A stretch of DNA of 64,000 nt from Takakia lepidozioides (lineage: Eukaryota > Streptophyta > Takakiopsida > Takakiales > Takakiaceae), in contig CM060732.1 of assembly GCA_030704615.1 (NCBI GenBank), positions 64,091,053-64,155,052 on the forward strand, in the 5' to 3' direction. Shown piece by piece: positions 33,272 through 45,278 of this stretch. Position 1 is the first letter of the stretch, and each line of letters begins with the position of its first letter. Both the position numbers and the translations under genes were made by a program. A model generated the notes under the pieces. It was not told the origin of the DNA. It did not search any database and saw nothing but the letters and a program-made list of their open reading frames with translations.

Positions 33272-33280
33272 ACCTGGGTC
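33272..33280 (+). repeat. Right target-site duplication, 9 bp
   Basis: ACCTGGGTC is identical to 18542-18550 in the same orientation. Confidence 0.7.
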
Positions 33281-33344
33281 CATCATATGGGATAATCAAG
33301 TACCACACCCACGAATCTTGAAGAGTGACAGTGTACACCGGGTC

Positions 33345-34595
33345 AATGGGTGAACCAATCGTTCCCCTGCCAAATGATTTTAGATTGATTTGAAACTTTG
33401 GGAGTGTGTTGTACATGCCCTTTTTAAGTTACCGGACAAGTATGAGGTCAATCTAAAATGGTTCTAAGGGTGAATCAATAGTTCCCATATTAAATGATTC
33501 ATGATTGAAAATTGGTTGAAAGGTTTAACGAGTCGTTTGGGGGGCAAATGATTATTTCTTCGCTTGCAACTTTATGTACGTGATTTGTACGTACTTAAGC
33601 AGATATGGACCAAAGTTGAGCTTCAACAAAGTTGTTTGAATCGGTTATTCAAATTCATAAGGAGAAACAACCTTTCGCCTGCACATTTTAATTCCATTCT
33701 GAAGCCATATGCTTGATAACAACATGAAGAGTTGCATGCAAAATATCACCATGAACAGATATCGTCTGCATCCAGAACACATTTTATTCCCTCATTTGCA
33801 CTCCAAGGTGAAGTTATCTTCAACTTCATGCACTCTTCATAGAGAGTTCTGCAATAGTGAGCATAGAACAAAGGATGAACGTTTTTTTCCAAATATTTTT
33901 CTTTGGTACATTTTTTGGCAAGGATGTGGTGGTGTGAGGGTTCAACTCACAGAACAAAATCAAGCCAAAAACAAAATCATTGCGCCCCACAATCCTATGC
34001 CCTCTAAATCATTTTATTTAGTAAAAATCCAGTTCAATTCAAAATTAGATGAAAGGGTGAACGGAAACTTCCCCAATGAAATGATATTTTATTGCTCCGA
34101 AACTTTGAAAGTGTCTTCTACATGCCCTTTTACACGTCTTTGAGAAGTATGACATCAATCTAAAATGGTTTAAAGGGTGAACCAATCGTCCCCCTACCAA
34201 ATGATTTTAAATTGATTTGAAACTTTGCAAGTGTCTTGTACATGCCCTTTTACAGGTCTTTCACAAGTTTCAAATCAATCTAAAATGGTTGAAAGGGTGA
34301 ATCAATCATGAACATATCAAATGATTTTGGAGTGCTTTAAAGCTTTGCAAGTGTCTTTCACATGCCATTTTAAAGGTACCGGACAAGTATGAGGTCAGTA
34401 AAATATGGTTGAAAGGGTGAACCAATTGTTCCCCTATCAAATGATTTTACATTGCTTTGAAGCTTTGCAAGTGTCAGCCACATGCCCTCCTACAAGTACC
34501 GGTTAAGTATGACGTGAATAAAAAATGGTTGAAAGGGTGAACCAATCATTCCGCTATCAAATGATTTTATATTGTTTTGGATGTCATTGCTTTGG
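33345..34595. repeat. Satellite of about 120-122 bp, diverged units
   Basis: The phrase GGGTGAACCAATCGTTCCCC recurs with variation at about 33349, 33469, 34175, 34297, 34417 and 34539. Each is followed by AAATGATTTTA, GCTTTGAAGCTTTGCAAGTG and a CATGCCC block. Related units recur at 34966-35110 and 36370-36770. A non-satellite insert at about 33700-34050 resembles parts of 35640-35900 and 51840-52090. There are no genes. Confidence 0.8.
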
Positions 34596-34599
34596 TAAT

Positions 34600-34960
34600 T
34601 CTAGCCCCCCAATGGCCCATCGTAACCCTTGAATTACAATTCAAAATGCAATTCAAGCCCTTAAAATTGGTAATGCCAGTCCCTAAAATGACCAACCCCG
34701 GCCGCCCCTCAAATTGTAATTTCAGCCCTTGAAATTGTCAATTCCAACCCCTCAAATTGCACTTCTAGCCCCTGCAATGGCAATTCCCGCCCCTCAAATT
34801 GCAACTGTAGCCTGTGAAATGGCAATTGCTAGTGCAGCCCCTGAAATTGGCAATTGAAGCCCCTGGAATGGCAGTTTCAGCCCCTCAAATTGCAAGTTCA
34901 GCCTTTGAAATTGGCAATTCGAGCCCCATAAATGGCAATTTCGGCCCTTGAAATTGGCTA
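34600..34960. repeat. Minisatellite of about 20-bp units
   Basis: Units such as CAATTCCAGCCCCTCAAATTG are repeated with many variants. The frame on the minus strand through this block is a repeat artefact. Confidence 0.75.
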
Positions 34961-35129
34961 TGGGTGAACCAATCATTCCCCTGCCAAATGATTTTGGATT
35001 CATTTGAAACTTTGCGGGTGTTTTGTACATGCCCTCTTAAAGTTCCTGGACAAGTATGGTGTCAATGTTAAATGGTTCAAAGGGTGAACCAACAGTTTCC
35101 CTGTTGGATGATTCATGATTAATCGTTAA

Positions 35130-36360
35130 CGATTGATCTCATATTACACTGGGACCTATCAGAGGGTACATTGAAGACACTTTCCAAGTTTCAAAACGAA
35201 CAAAAATCATTTGGATGGGCAACCATCCGTAGGCCCATTGAAATTTTTTTGATTGATCTCATATTACTCTGGGGCCTCTTCCATGGCACATTGAACATAC
35301 TGGCCAAGTCTCAAAGCGAACCAAAATCATCTCGATGGCCAACCATCCGTTGAGCCATTGAATGAATTTCGATTGATCTGATATTAATCCAGGACTTGTG
35401 AGAGGGTGTCTTAAACGTACTGGCAAAGTTTGGAAGCAAACAAAAATGATTTGGATGGGCAACCATCCGTTCACCCGTTGAATGTATTCCGCTGGATCTG
35501 CTATTGCTTTGGGACCTATTGGACTGTGTTTCGCGTACTCACAATTTTTTTTTCATTCTGTTTTTGAATGGGGTGTGTAATGTAGCCATATGCAACGTGC
35601 GTGCCAAATTTAGGAGCGAACATAATTCATTTGGACCCAAAACCACAGTTTCTTCCCTGTTTTGCACTCCAAACTTGATTTGTGTTCAACTTCATGCACT
35701 CTTCATAGAGAGTTCTGCAATAGTGAGCGAAGAGAACACTTTTTTTGGGGGGCATTTTTTATTGGTCCAAATTTTGGCGGGGGAGTAGTGGTGGGATGCT
35801 GGAAACCACAGAACAAAATTGAGCCAAAAACAAAATCGATACGTGCTAGAGACCCCCAATGAAAGGCAGTGCAAACTTATTTATTGGCTTAAAATTAATT
35901 TAAATTCAATTACATTATGGAATGGCTTGGTGTCGATGGGGAGGCAAATGATTTATTCGTTTGTTGTGTCTCCGCACATGTGTTACACACATGTTCAAGC
36001 ACATGCGGGCAAAAGAGGGGCTTCAACCACATCCGTTCAATGGGTGCAATAGCCGTGTACGCATAGCAGGATTTCTTTTTCGCAATGAACAAAAACCAGA
36101 TGACAACTGAACGCCTCATTGGCCCATTGAATGAATTTTGATTGATCTTATATTACACTGGGACCTATCAGAGGGTACATTGAACACACTGGCCAAGTCT
36201 CAAAGCGAACGAAAATCATTTGGATGGGCAACCATCCGTTGGCCCATTGAACGAATTTCGATTGATCTCATATTACTCTGGGCCTCTTCCATGGTACATT
36301 GAATATACTAGCCAAGTTTCAAAGCGAACCAAAATCATTTGGAGGTATTCACTGTTCATT
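35130..36360. repeat. Dispersed repeat block, copy 1 of a duplicated segment
   Basis: Units of about 120 bp (GATTGATCTCATATTAC ... GGATGGGCAACCATCCGTT) flank a longer unique core at 35497-36120. Units and core recur in the same orientation and order at 51325-52750. No supportable protein; the antisense frames that match between the copies share too little to call a gene. Confidence 0.8.
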
Positions 36361-36958
36361 TATTTGTGATTAATCGTTAATAGTGAAAAGGATAAACCAA
36401 AGGTTCATTGATATAAAAAAAAATTGAATGATTTGAAATTTTGCTAGTATGTTCTACATGCCTATTACATGGACCGGACAAGTATGAGATCAATCAAAAA
36501 TGGTTCACAGGAGGAACCAATGGTTACTTGATGTGCCAAATTTCTGAATGCTTTCAAACTTTGCCATTGCATTGTACATGCCCTCTTAAAGGTACTGGAC
36601 AAGTATGAGTTCGATTTAAAATATTGCAATGGGTGAACCAATGGTATCTTCGTTCAACAATTTTTGATTGTTTTGAAACTTTGCCAGTATATTGTACATG
36701 CCGTCAAACAGGTATCGAACAAGTATGAGGTCATTCAAAAATGGTTCAAAGGATGAACCTCGTATTTCCAAAAATTACGTAGACTATACAGTGGGTTGCA
36801 CATTTAAATTTTCACAACTTGAGACCTTTGGCCTACTCCCTACGTTTCTAGCCTTTCTAGTCATCTCCATCTAGATTTATTACTTCGTTGTCTTCATCTC
36901 CAGATATTGATGAAGATGCTTCAGGTGTAGAGGACGTGCCTCCACCAGTACGGAGAGC

Positions 36959-39900
36959 TCAAGCCTGGGCTCGAGTGGTCAAAGATGGACCCAGTGTTGT
37001 GTGGTCCACCCTTGCCATAATGCGTAGCATTCTAGGCGAGTGCTGACTATTTTCCACATTTGCCAGAGTCGGGTGTGTCGCTCTTGCTACGGCGGCATGC
37101 AATTTTTCAATTAAATCCGATATGTTTGGAAGTGGCAAGAACACCCCTGGAATAGGGGCAACTTGGTCACGCCATGTGTTCTGCCAATACTTTACAACAC
37201 TCGTGATAGCAGCCTTGAAATTGTCCAACACCTCCTCCTGCTGGGGGTCTCTGCGCAACTCTGGAAGAAATGGCCCTTCATCCCGACGAGGCACCCAGTA
37301 CGTCTCATTCATATCATCCCAACGGATGCTAGCGGCCTCCAACTCCCTCAGAAATAGGTCTCTCCCAATTGGTTCGCGATTGTATGGGTCGTTTTCCGCT
37401 GGCACCCACGGATCCTCAAGCAGTCGGAAGAATCTTTGTCTGGTACAGCTCCAATGCCCTCCCAAGTTCCGGCAAAAAAAACTCCCTTTGGACTGGGTCC
37501 CGTATGCCTCTAGCATGCACGGTTATTTCCCAGTTGGATGTCACCCAAAAGGTCACCGGATCTTTAACCCTAGTTAACGTCTTCGCATCCAAGGCGTGCA
37601 TCTCTCTTGGAGCATCCCATGTCATTGTCTCCCCCAAGTGCTGTCAATTTAAAAAATCGTAAGGCGATACATCCAATGGCATGTTGTACCGGTTGTACTT
37701 GTATCCCGTGGGCATATTGTCTTGCAACCCAAACAACTCGTAGAAACGTCGATGGATTGGTCCACGGCAGTCGGGGCATTGGCTGGCTCACATGGCTGCC
37801 GATATGAGACATGCGGGATGGAACAAATGGCCACATGAACCTGTAGTGTGAATGCAGGGGGTAAAAATTCAAGTTTTTGTTTGGCATCAGGTTTCGGCAC
37901 TACTACAAAGGGAGTGCCCTTCGTGCTAATGAAGGGGAGGAATTGTTCATAACTTGAGGTAATTCCATGGAAAGACTATGCTATTGATCTGCCAAGAACA
38001 AAATATGGCTAAGTTATGACATGCACCTTTTTCATCCCTAGGATGAATGATTTTCATCCATGATGTTGAACCCTAGAAGCAGGATGTGAAATTCGAAGGG
38101 GAACAGTGCGTGTATCTTTTCGCAGCTGCTGCAGTGGTGTTGGCAGCACAGGATATCTGAGAAAGTTCCACCTACGCAAAGGGTATCAGCTTGCTTTTAA
38201 GAGAAACGTTAAGAGCTCCTGCTTGGCTTTCTGTGCAAGAAGAAGCGGTGCCGCCTTCTTCGTAAGCAATGATCAAACCTGAGGGATCAGGTTTGTGATA
38301 AGGGCGGTGCACCACTGCTGTCGCCATTGTCTTGATGAGCACATTAATGAGGAGATGGAGCGGCTCAGCAGGTGTTGGGGGATGAGAAATGCAGGCTGGT
38401 GTGTATAGCGCCTCAGGTTGTCTGTGATCAAATCTTGTAGCTGCTGTCTGTTTTTGAGCTTTAGGACCAGATCACTTTGTAAGGGAATAGTGTAAGCATC
38501 TTTTCGCAGCTGCTGCAGTGGTGTTGGCAGTACAGCATATCTTAGGAAGTTCCACCTACGCAAAGGGAATCAGCTTGCCTTAAAGAGCGACGTTAAGGGA
38601 TCTGGCTTGGCATTCTGTGCAAGAGGAAGCGGTGCCGCCTTCTGGTGTGTATGGCGCTTAAGCTATCTATAATTAAGTTTTGTATCTACTCTCTGTCTTA
38701 AGGGCTGTAGGACCAGATCACTTCATAGGGAAGAAATGCACATGTAGAAGGATAGGGTAGAGGTTGGCAGGCACAAGGATGTGCCAGCAGCTGAAGCAGA
38801 GCCGTCATGCCTTAATGAGGACTGGAATCACGATAAGAAGAAACGTCGGAAATGGCTGACGAGGGAGATGACAAGGTGCCTTCTTGACAGGCAGACCCAC
38901 CGCTTCAATGAGTATAAGACAGATAAGTTCGAAGAGTGGCCCCCCTTTTTTTTGTGACTTAGAAATCGCTTTGTGAAGTTTGCACTGTCTCTTGTATGTG
39001 GTAAGAGACACTGACATGTGAGGAAGAAAAAGATCTTTGGAAATGGAATGAAGACACTGGACTTCAAACCAGGATGGACTGGAGATGGATGCACCTGCTG
39101 TTACATTGTACAGTAGGAAAAATGAATGGAAACAGGGTTGACTCGTTGCTGGGACAGAATGGTTGCTGTTGTTGTATTCTTGTTCTTTGTTTCAGCGTCA
39201 TGAGCTTGTACAAACAATCTAGCCTGGGATGTTGACACATTGTAGCCAATGTGGAACTAGCTTAGTAGGTAGAGGAAACCAGTGAGGGTTAGATAGAACT
39301 GTTTGGAAACAACAAGAAGGGATGATGTGGATGGGGCAGAAAAACCAACATCTGTTTGGGTTTGGATCTGATTCTTAGAGTGCTCTCAGCATGTGAACCA
39401 CTGAGGTTCACAGTTGATGGGAAAAAGAGAGCTGTCAGGGTGTGTAAATTGAGACCTGTAGAAGGGTTGAGAGCTGTCTTGGGCAAATGGCTACACCTGG
39501 GAAAAGTGGAGTGTGAAGCATCTGTCATTGGCAAGAGAGGGACTGATAAAAGGGCTGATTATATCTTGTGTGACCAAGGTTTATTCCAATGCTGGGTGCA
39601 CCGGATGCTTGGCTGAATGCGCATTGCATTGCATCATAGACATGCTACAGTGGAAAGAGTGAGGAACCTACTCACCCTGAAAGAAAGAGAGAGGGAGAGA
39701 GAAAAGGACATAAGGGAGAGAGCTGACCAGCAAGAGGGGATGGTGAGGAATGGATGATTGGGGAGGTAAGATAAAGAAAGCATGAACCCATGAAGGGCCA
39801 AACTGGTGGGCCTGCAACTCATGGCAGATCTGAGTTGCCTCCTTCTAAATCGTGATCTTATTACAAAGGGGCTTCCACGTGTTGCTGTCCAAGGGAGCTG

Positions 39901-41396
39901 CCCACAAGGGCAGTGGTCATCACTGACGTAGGGCTGGTTGCATCACTGAAGACAACATGGTAACATGGCTGGTGCAGTGTACCAGGGAAAGGATGTCGTA
40001 TAGAAGTAGAACCACGGGTGAAAACAATACAGACTCCCCATCCATGTCTTCTCTTCCGCTGCGGCGTGGATGAGGATTGTGTGAACTCTGATCATGAAGG
40101 ACCTGAGGGAAACCCACACCGAGTGACGATGGTTGGATCACTGAGAGGAGAGCTCCTTTCCTTCCTTCCGATTGACCTGGGGAGGAGCACAACTAGACTT
40201 GCATAGAAGGGGATTCACGCCCCTTCTTTTCACACTACAAACCAAGCATATAGCCTCCCTCCGGTCCGTAAGGGTTTAGGCACATTGTGCACACCGTATC
40301 ATCTGTTACCCATAACGTTGGATTGCTCTGTGGTATCCACGTCCGTTTATCCTCATGAATGTAGGATGACATCCTCATCATCTGTTACCCATGACGTTGT
40401 ATGATGACATCCTCGTCCACTATGGGGTCCTTCCCTTTTCTTGCCTTCTCTGCCGCAAGTCTTTCTTCCTCTACCCTCGCTGGGTCCAGTTCAGACGTTT
40501 GCACTTCATTCCCATGCTCGATTGAGTCAACCCCGTCGATGACGCGGTCAATGTCCATTGGTGGCATATTCAAACGAGCCAATATGTCTTGCTCGTTGGT
40601 GATTGGCCTCTGGTCTTGAAGCACACCACGTATGCTATCGAGAGTCCCCAACCTCATTCTTTCCAGCAACTTCGCTATTTGCCACCGTTGCAAATGAACA
40701 ATGTCCTGCAGGTCTTTGATGTGTTGTTCATGTGCCGCCCACTGTTCCTCCGCCTCAGACGTTGAAGGCCCGGCTGCGGAGACCTCTTGCGGCGTATAAT
40801 CTGGAGGTTGGTCTGCATTTCCTCCTTCTTCCACATCGTCGTTTCCATCCGTCTTTCCTCCTTCTTCCACCTCGTCGTTTCCATCGAACCGTATGATGTC
40901 CTGCCCCTGACGTATATACAAGTCTGGGATATCAAAGAACATGTATAGTCTAGTACGCTGTCTCGCAGTGGCAGTTTGCCAATCCACTGGTCGCAATAAA
41001 ATCAACTCTGTGTACAACATGGCCGCAAATAAATACGGGACCTTGTTGTTGACGAGCGGTTGACCCCACAATGTTGTATGTACCTCCTCTGCCCTGTGGC
41101 GGAAATGCGGGTTGGCGCAGGAATGCAAGCTAGCTTGATCTTGTTTGGTTTGTGGATCATGCCTATCTCTGGGTCAAATGATTTATGTGACACCAGTCCA
41201 CAAATTTCCTGCAATCACCAAGCGACCACCGCAGCCCCAACTTCCAAACTTCCCAACCTGGTTCCGCAAGAATGTTGGGGTCATTGTATATGTCCCAACG
41301 AAGTTCGTGCCTGGCCCTTTTTGGTTTTTTTTTGGGAGGTCCAGGTTCATTATCGTCATCCCTGGGATGACCTCCTCTATCTTCCTCCTCTGCCAT
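36959..41396 (-). pseudogene. RING-finger gene copy A, interrupted by a 2.5-kb insertion
   Basis: The ATG at 41396 gives MAEEEDRGG ... PPKKKPKRA, then the W/C-rich N-terminal domain (DPNILAEPGWE ... CRKFVDWCHIN). A one-base frame change near 41160 leads into 41128-40385: AAMLYTELILLRPVDWQTA, an acidic linker, a coiled coil, then a basic segment. Homology to copy B then stops. It resumes at about 37863 after an acceptor-like CACTACAG with the second half of a RING finger (CGHLFHPACLIS ... CPDCRGPIHRRFYELFG, one TGA inside), then WEITVHARGI and the C-terminal RVDHTTLGPSLTT ending at 36959. The middle domain and first RING Cys pair are missing. RING domains usually recruit ubiquitin-conjugating enzymes; this copy is dead. 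Confidence 0.75.
37864..40384. other. Unrelated sequence inside RING copy A
   Basis: This segment replaces the middle of the gene present in copy B. It contains a duplicated block with CTGCTGCAGTGGTGTTGGCA at about 38126 and again at 38511, each followed by a CCACCTACGCAAAGGG block and a GAAGCGGTGCCGCCTTCT block. A GA-rich stretch lies at 39660-39730. I see no gene. It could be an inserted element or, less likely, a long intron. Confidence 0.5.
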
Positions 41397-41754
41397 TTAT
41401 GGCTCTGGCTTACCCCTACTCGACAGGGTTTGTTAAGAAAAATGCTCTCCCAACCCTCCTAAATCGTACCTAATCCTACTCCCTAATGAATTCTCCCCAA
41501 GTACTAGAGGCACGTGTCACTCCCTCGACAATTCTAAGTGATATGACGCAATGTGTAATGAAAAAAACGTGGGTGCCAGAGGAGGGCTTCCCGGGAGGTA
41601 CTCAGCATCGATTTCGTAGAATCCAACGGCCCAAAATACCCCCACCCAACCAATAGCACCCCTCTCCACTTGAACTCAATGACAATGAATGCAACATCCC
41701 ATCGCCCACCAAGTCCTGGTGTGGAGAAAAGTGAGGGAGAGAATGGCCTCCAAG

Positions 41755-41765
41755 GCCTTATAAGC
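41755..41765 (-). promoter_or_regulatory. Core promoter of RING copy A
   Basis: On the minus strand CTTATAAGG is followed by a C/T-rich run including TCTCTCCCTCACTTTTC. The ATG at 41396 is about 365 bp downstream. The same arrangement and a similar pyrimidine block occur before RING copy B. Confidence 0.55.
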
Positions 41766-42284
41766 CCCCCCTCCACATTCAGGGCACGCGCTGTCATCAT
41801 GATTGCGCACGCTAGTAATAGCTGCGACCGCCAGCAGGTGTGGTCGCATCTTTTTTTCTTTTCTTTATTATGTGCGATCACCAGCAGGGGGTGGTCGCAG
41901 AATTTTATTTATTTATAATAGGTGCAACCACTAGCAGGGGGGTGGTCACAGAATTTTTATTTTTTTAAATAGGTGCGACCACCAGCAGGGGGGTAGTCGC
42001 AGATTTTTATTTTTATTTTTTTAATGGGTGCGACCACCAGCAGTCAGATTTTTTTTATTTTTAATAGGTGCGACCACTAGCAGGGAGGTGGTCGCATAAT
42101 TTTTCTTTTTTTTAATAGGCGCGACCACCAGCAGAGGGGTGGTCGCAGAAATTTTGTTTAAAACAAATAGGTGCGACCACCACCTGCTGATGGTCCCACT
42201 ATTTTCCTTTTCTTTAATAGATGCGACCACCAGCAGGGGGGTGGTCGTAGGGGGGTGGTCGCATAATTTTCCAATTTTTTAATA

Positions 42285-42490
42285 TCTACCAATAGTCAGT
42301 AGCTTAGTTGGTTAAGTGCACTGAATGCGACCCGGACGATTCTTGGTTCGTGTGTGGTGCCCCATTCCTACGCCTCTTGGCGCATAAATGAAAGAGGTTA
42401 TTTTCTCCTCTCACTACTAAGGGGCCTAATTTGTGAGCTGTCGCTCCCAGGTGTTTCCCCCCCCAAAAAAAAAACAAAAAAACAAAAATT
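42285..42490 (+). mobile_element. tRNA-derived SINE inside hairpin array 2
   Basis: The head reads like a tRNA: an A-box-like TAGCTTAGTTGGTTAAGTGC, then a B-box-like TTGGTTCGTGTG. It is followed by a unique body and a tail of C then A-rich sequence (runs of A with single C). SINEs are transcribed by RNA polymerase III and mobilised by LINE proteins. No clear target duplication was found. Confidence 0.65.
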
Positions 42491-42819
42491 TGCGACCACC
42501 AGCAGGGGGGTGGTCGCACCATTTTTTTTTAGAGGCGACCACCAGCAAGGGGGTGGTCCCAAATTTTCTATTTTTAAATAGCTGCGACTACCAGCAGGGG
42601 GGTGGTCGGACCATTGGTGTGAATAATATGTAGAGCAGTTTCATTCGGGCCCTGATTCTAGAGTGGTCCAGGAATTACTGTGGCCCAGGAATTAGAGTGG
42701 GGCGCCTATGAAGGAAGGCCACGTGTATTAAGGAATGAGATGAGGGGTCCAAAAAAAGAATGGAGGAATTGGCTAAATTTAGAATAGGGAGTCGTGCTGG
42801 GTTGACATGTGTTCAGGGC

Positions 42820-42890
42820 CTTCTAGAAGGCTCCAAGGGTCGGTGGGCTTCTAGAAGGGTCCCACCGCCCTGAGAGGCTATATAAGGGAA
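42820..42890 (+). promoter_or_regulatory. Candidate heat-element/TATA promoter within array 2
   Basis: Two TTCTAGAAG dyads lie at about 42822 and 42850, followed by GCTATATAAGGG at about 42877. The dyads match the tail-to-tail heat-shock-element arrangement. No gene on the plus strand is evident immediately downstream. Confidence 0.35.
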
Positions 42891-43322
42891 CCCCCCCTTA
42901 CTACGTACTAATTGGTCGCAACATTTTTCTTTTATTTTAACAGTTGCGACGACCGCTACCGGTGGTCGCACAATTGTTTTTTTAAAAATAGGTGCGACCA
43001 CCAGGAGGTTGGTGCCCTTGCACCTTTATGTATGTTTGGAGAGGCAGATGAAAAGCACATGTATCGACTTCCCATGGATTTGTGAAGGGGAAGATGAATG
43101 TTGGGAGCTGCACCTGGCATTTGTGGCTTTCGAAATCATAATAGGAAATCAACAATGTAAAGGTAATGACGAAACACAAACACACGCACAACCACCAAAC
43201 CTTTTCTTGGGTATACATATTCCACCATTTTTATTTCCGTACACGTCTGCATGTACCCAAACTGAAACATGGATATCCATGGAAACATACTACACATCAT
43301 GTGACATAAGTTATAGCTATAC

Positions 43323-43871
43323 CTAGTTCCGTCTGGCATGACGACGATGGTATGATCTCACGCTTAGTACAAAATCTTCGACCCCACTCACTTCACCCCC
43401 GTTCCCAGGATCAGGGCTAGAATCATGATCTCCATCTGTTCTTTCGTTTCCAGAGGCAACTTGCCATTGGACCTGTAGTCGTCCTCGGAGTACGTTCAGT
43501 TGTCTCTCTGGTCGATTTCTACTCCTATCATGAATACCATCTAGGGTATCAGGCCTGTTCATAGGTCGGTCACCAACAAAAGGTTGCACAATTCTCTGCC
43601 GTTTCTGGGCTTGTCCCGGATTTCGTGGTGGCCTTGGAGCAGGTCTCGTATGAGGAAGGCTACTCGCACATACATCAGAGGGGCCAACATGAGAGGAAGG
43701 GGCATGAGATGGACCAGCGAGGGTCGAGGGAGCACGGTTCACATGCGGACGTCGTCGGGCCAGATGAAACGACAATGGCCGGTCGTCGTCATCCGATGGC
43801 GGTTGGGTCTGCCCGGCAAGCTGGTCTGCTTGGGCCCACAAAACACATGAGCCAGGGCCCACAATATGCAC
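43323..43871 (-). CDS. Hypothetical Pro/Arg/Asp-rich protein
   Basis: A 182-codon minus-strand frame is rich in Pro, Arg, Ser and Asp (for example PSDDDDRPLSFHLARRRPHV and SVRSYHRRHARRN at the C-terminus). It has no recognisable domain and is probably disordered. It may be the last exon of a larger gene, since an acceptor-like pyrimidine tract precedes it. The neighbouring SINE (43905-44020) lies just upstream of its 5' end. Confidence 0.3.
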   Translation of the reverse strand: MHIVGPGSCVLWAQADQLAGQTQPPSDDDDRPLSFHLARRRPHVNRAPSTLAGPSHAPSSHVGPSDVCASSLPHTRPAPRPPRNPGQAQKRQRIVQPFVGDRPMNRPDTLDGIHDRSRNRPERQLNVLRGRLQVQWQVASGNERTDGDHDSSPDPGNGGEVSGVEDFVLSVRSYHRRHARRN

Positions 43872-43904
43872 ATAAAATATTAGTTATTGCAAAGATTTGT
43901 AGAA

Positions 43905-44020
43905 AGTGGTGGGTAGTGTGGTGGTTAAGAGCAATGAATGATAAACACGAGGTTTGGTGTTCAAATCTCGTTAGGATGTACCGCGGCGGTAATGTGTGTT
44001 ATTAAATATATATTTTGTCG
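43905..44020 (+). mobile_element. tRNA-derived SINE
   Basis: An A-box-like TAGTGTGGTGGTTAAGAGC at about 43914 and a B-box-like GGTGTTCAAATCTC at about 43957 have the spacing seen in tRNA genes. No cloverleaf closes properly, so this is a SINE head rather than a tRNA gene. It runs into a short AT-rich tail near 44010. Confidence 0.65.
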
Positions 44021-44027
44021 AAGGGTC

Positions 44028-44210
44028 TGCTGGTCTGCTGGAGGTCTGCAAGAGGGTCCAAGCCGGTCTGCTAGAGGGGGGGGAGGGTCTGCTGGAGGGG
44101 TGCAGTCCACTCGTCGGTCTGCTGGAGAGTTTGCCTGCCTGTCTGCTAGAAGGTTGGAATCAGTCTGTTGGAGGGTCTGCCCAGTCCGCTAGAAGGTTCG
44201 CCACGGTAGA
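44028..44210. repeat. Minisatellite based on GGTCTGCTGGAG
   Basis: About ten irregular copies of GGTCTGCTGGAG or GGTCTGCTAGAA are spaced about 12-30 bp apart. The frames through it are artefacts. Confidence 0.8.
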
Positions 44211-44269
44211 TGAACAAGGACTTAGAAAAATTTCAGAATCTCGCCGGCCATGTGAATGGGCAGTGGGCT

Positions 44270-45275
44270 TATGAGCTCACCCCAAGGGTCGTACTGGCGG
44301 GGCCCGCCCGTGCATTCATGACCCTATTATTAAAAAATGAGAGGCTTTTGTATATCATTCTACGATACAACTCCCACCCTCCGTAACCCCTCTGCCACAC
44401 GCGGGCCCCGTTGCAGACACACGCGCGGGCATACCCTATTATTGTTGAATGAGAAGCTATACAAAAAACTGAATCCCTCAAACTTTGATTATGAATGGGA
44501 AGAATGAATCACTTCATATTGTCTTCATTTAACATAGAGTACTTGCCCAATACACGAGAAAAAACAAACCATATTGTTTTTCTAAGAATCATCCCTAGTA
44601 GAAACATCATCCTCAAAATCTCTAGTAGACACAGAAGCATCTATATCCATGAAAACCTCAGCTCAACGAAACATCTTCATGCGGCTCGAAGCACTAGCTC
44701 GAGACCTACAGGACCCAAAACCATGAAAACCTACATTTGCAGTCTATTGCTCAATAGAATGCATGGCTTCTTCCTCTGCATATATTGGGAAAAGAAAAGA
44801 TGAAAGTGGGCTAGCAGGCAGATCGTCAAGATAGACTGTACGAGCCTACGACTGCTTACTAAATAAAAAACGAATGAATAATGCACAAATGCATACAAAG
44901 CAAGAACATGTAGGAGAATCAATTTAAAGCTTAAGCATGATAATAAAGCCAAAGAAGGAGAAATTTACACTCACTACGAAATGTTGTTAAGTGTAAGTTT
45001 GCGTGCTTGCTTTGGAGCAGGGGGCTCCAACATTAAAGTCAAAGGAGGCTGAATGGTAGGAGTGGCAAGTGCAGAAGAAACTGAAGTATGGACAATATTT
45101 TGTTCAAGTGTAGACAAGCATGTTGCATAGAGCACTTTGTCTCGTTCAAGACCAAAGACATGACAACCCGATCGCGGTCCGCATATGCAGCAATGAAAGT
45201 TGAACCTACACCACAACATGGACATGTAACATCCAATCATTTACAACAGTGCAAATGATTGACATGCACCCACAA
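44270..45275. other. Gene-poor AT-rich stretch
   Basis: I see no supportable gene or structural repeat here. Confidence 0.4.
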
Positions 45276-45278
45276 ATT

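Larger units (their letters stand above)
41815..43015. repeat. GCGACC hairpin array 2 (about 14 units)
   Basis: Imperfect palindromes, GCGACCACC-AGCAGGGG-GGTGGTCGC, recur about every 50 bp (starts near 41825, 41873, 41923, 41976, 42029, 42070, 42120, 42172, 42222, 42490, 42534, 42583), separated by T-rich spacers. A SINE interrupts the array at 42285-42490. A unique segment with its own TATA box lies at 42640-42900. Degraded units at 42921-43010 close the array. Confidence 0.85.

Noticed and set aside
34794-35030. Minus-strand ORF with repeated QLPF-type peptides
   Set aside because: It translates the 20-bp minisatellite.
33281-36360. 3' LTRs or missing pol of gypsy elements 1 and 2 beyond the giant element
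   Set aside because: I compared the LTR ends and pol motifs with this region and found no match, so the missing halves are not here.
43905-44020. Genuine tRNA gene
   Set aside because: A and B boxes are present but the acceptor and anticodon stems do not pair; kept only as a SINE.
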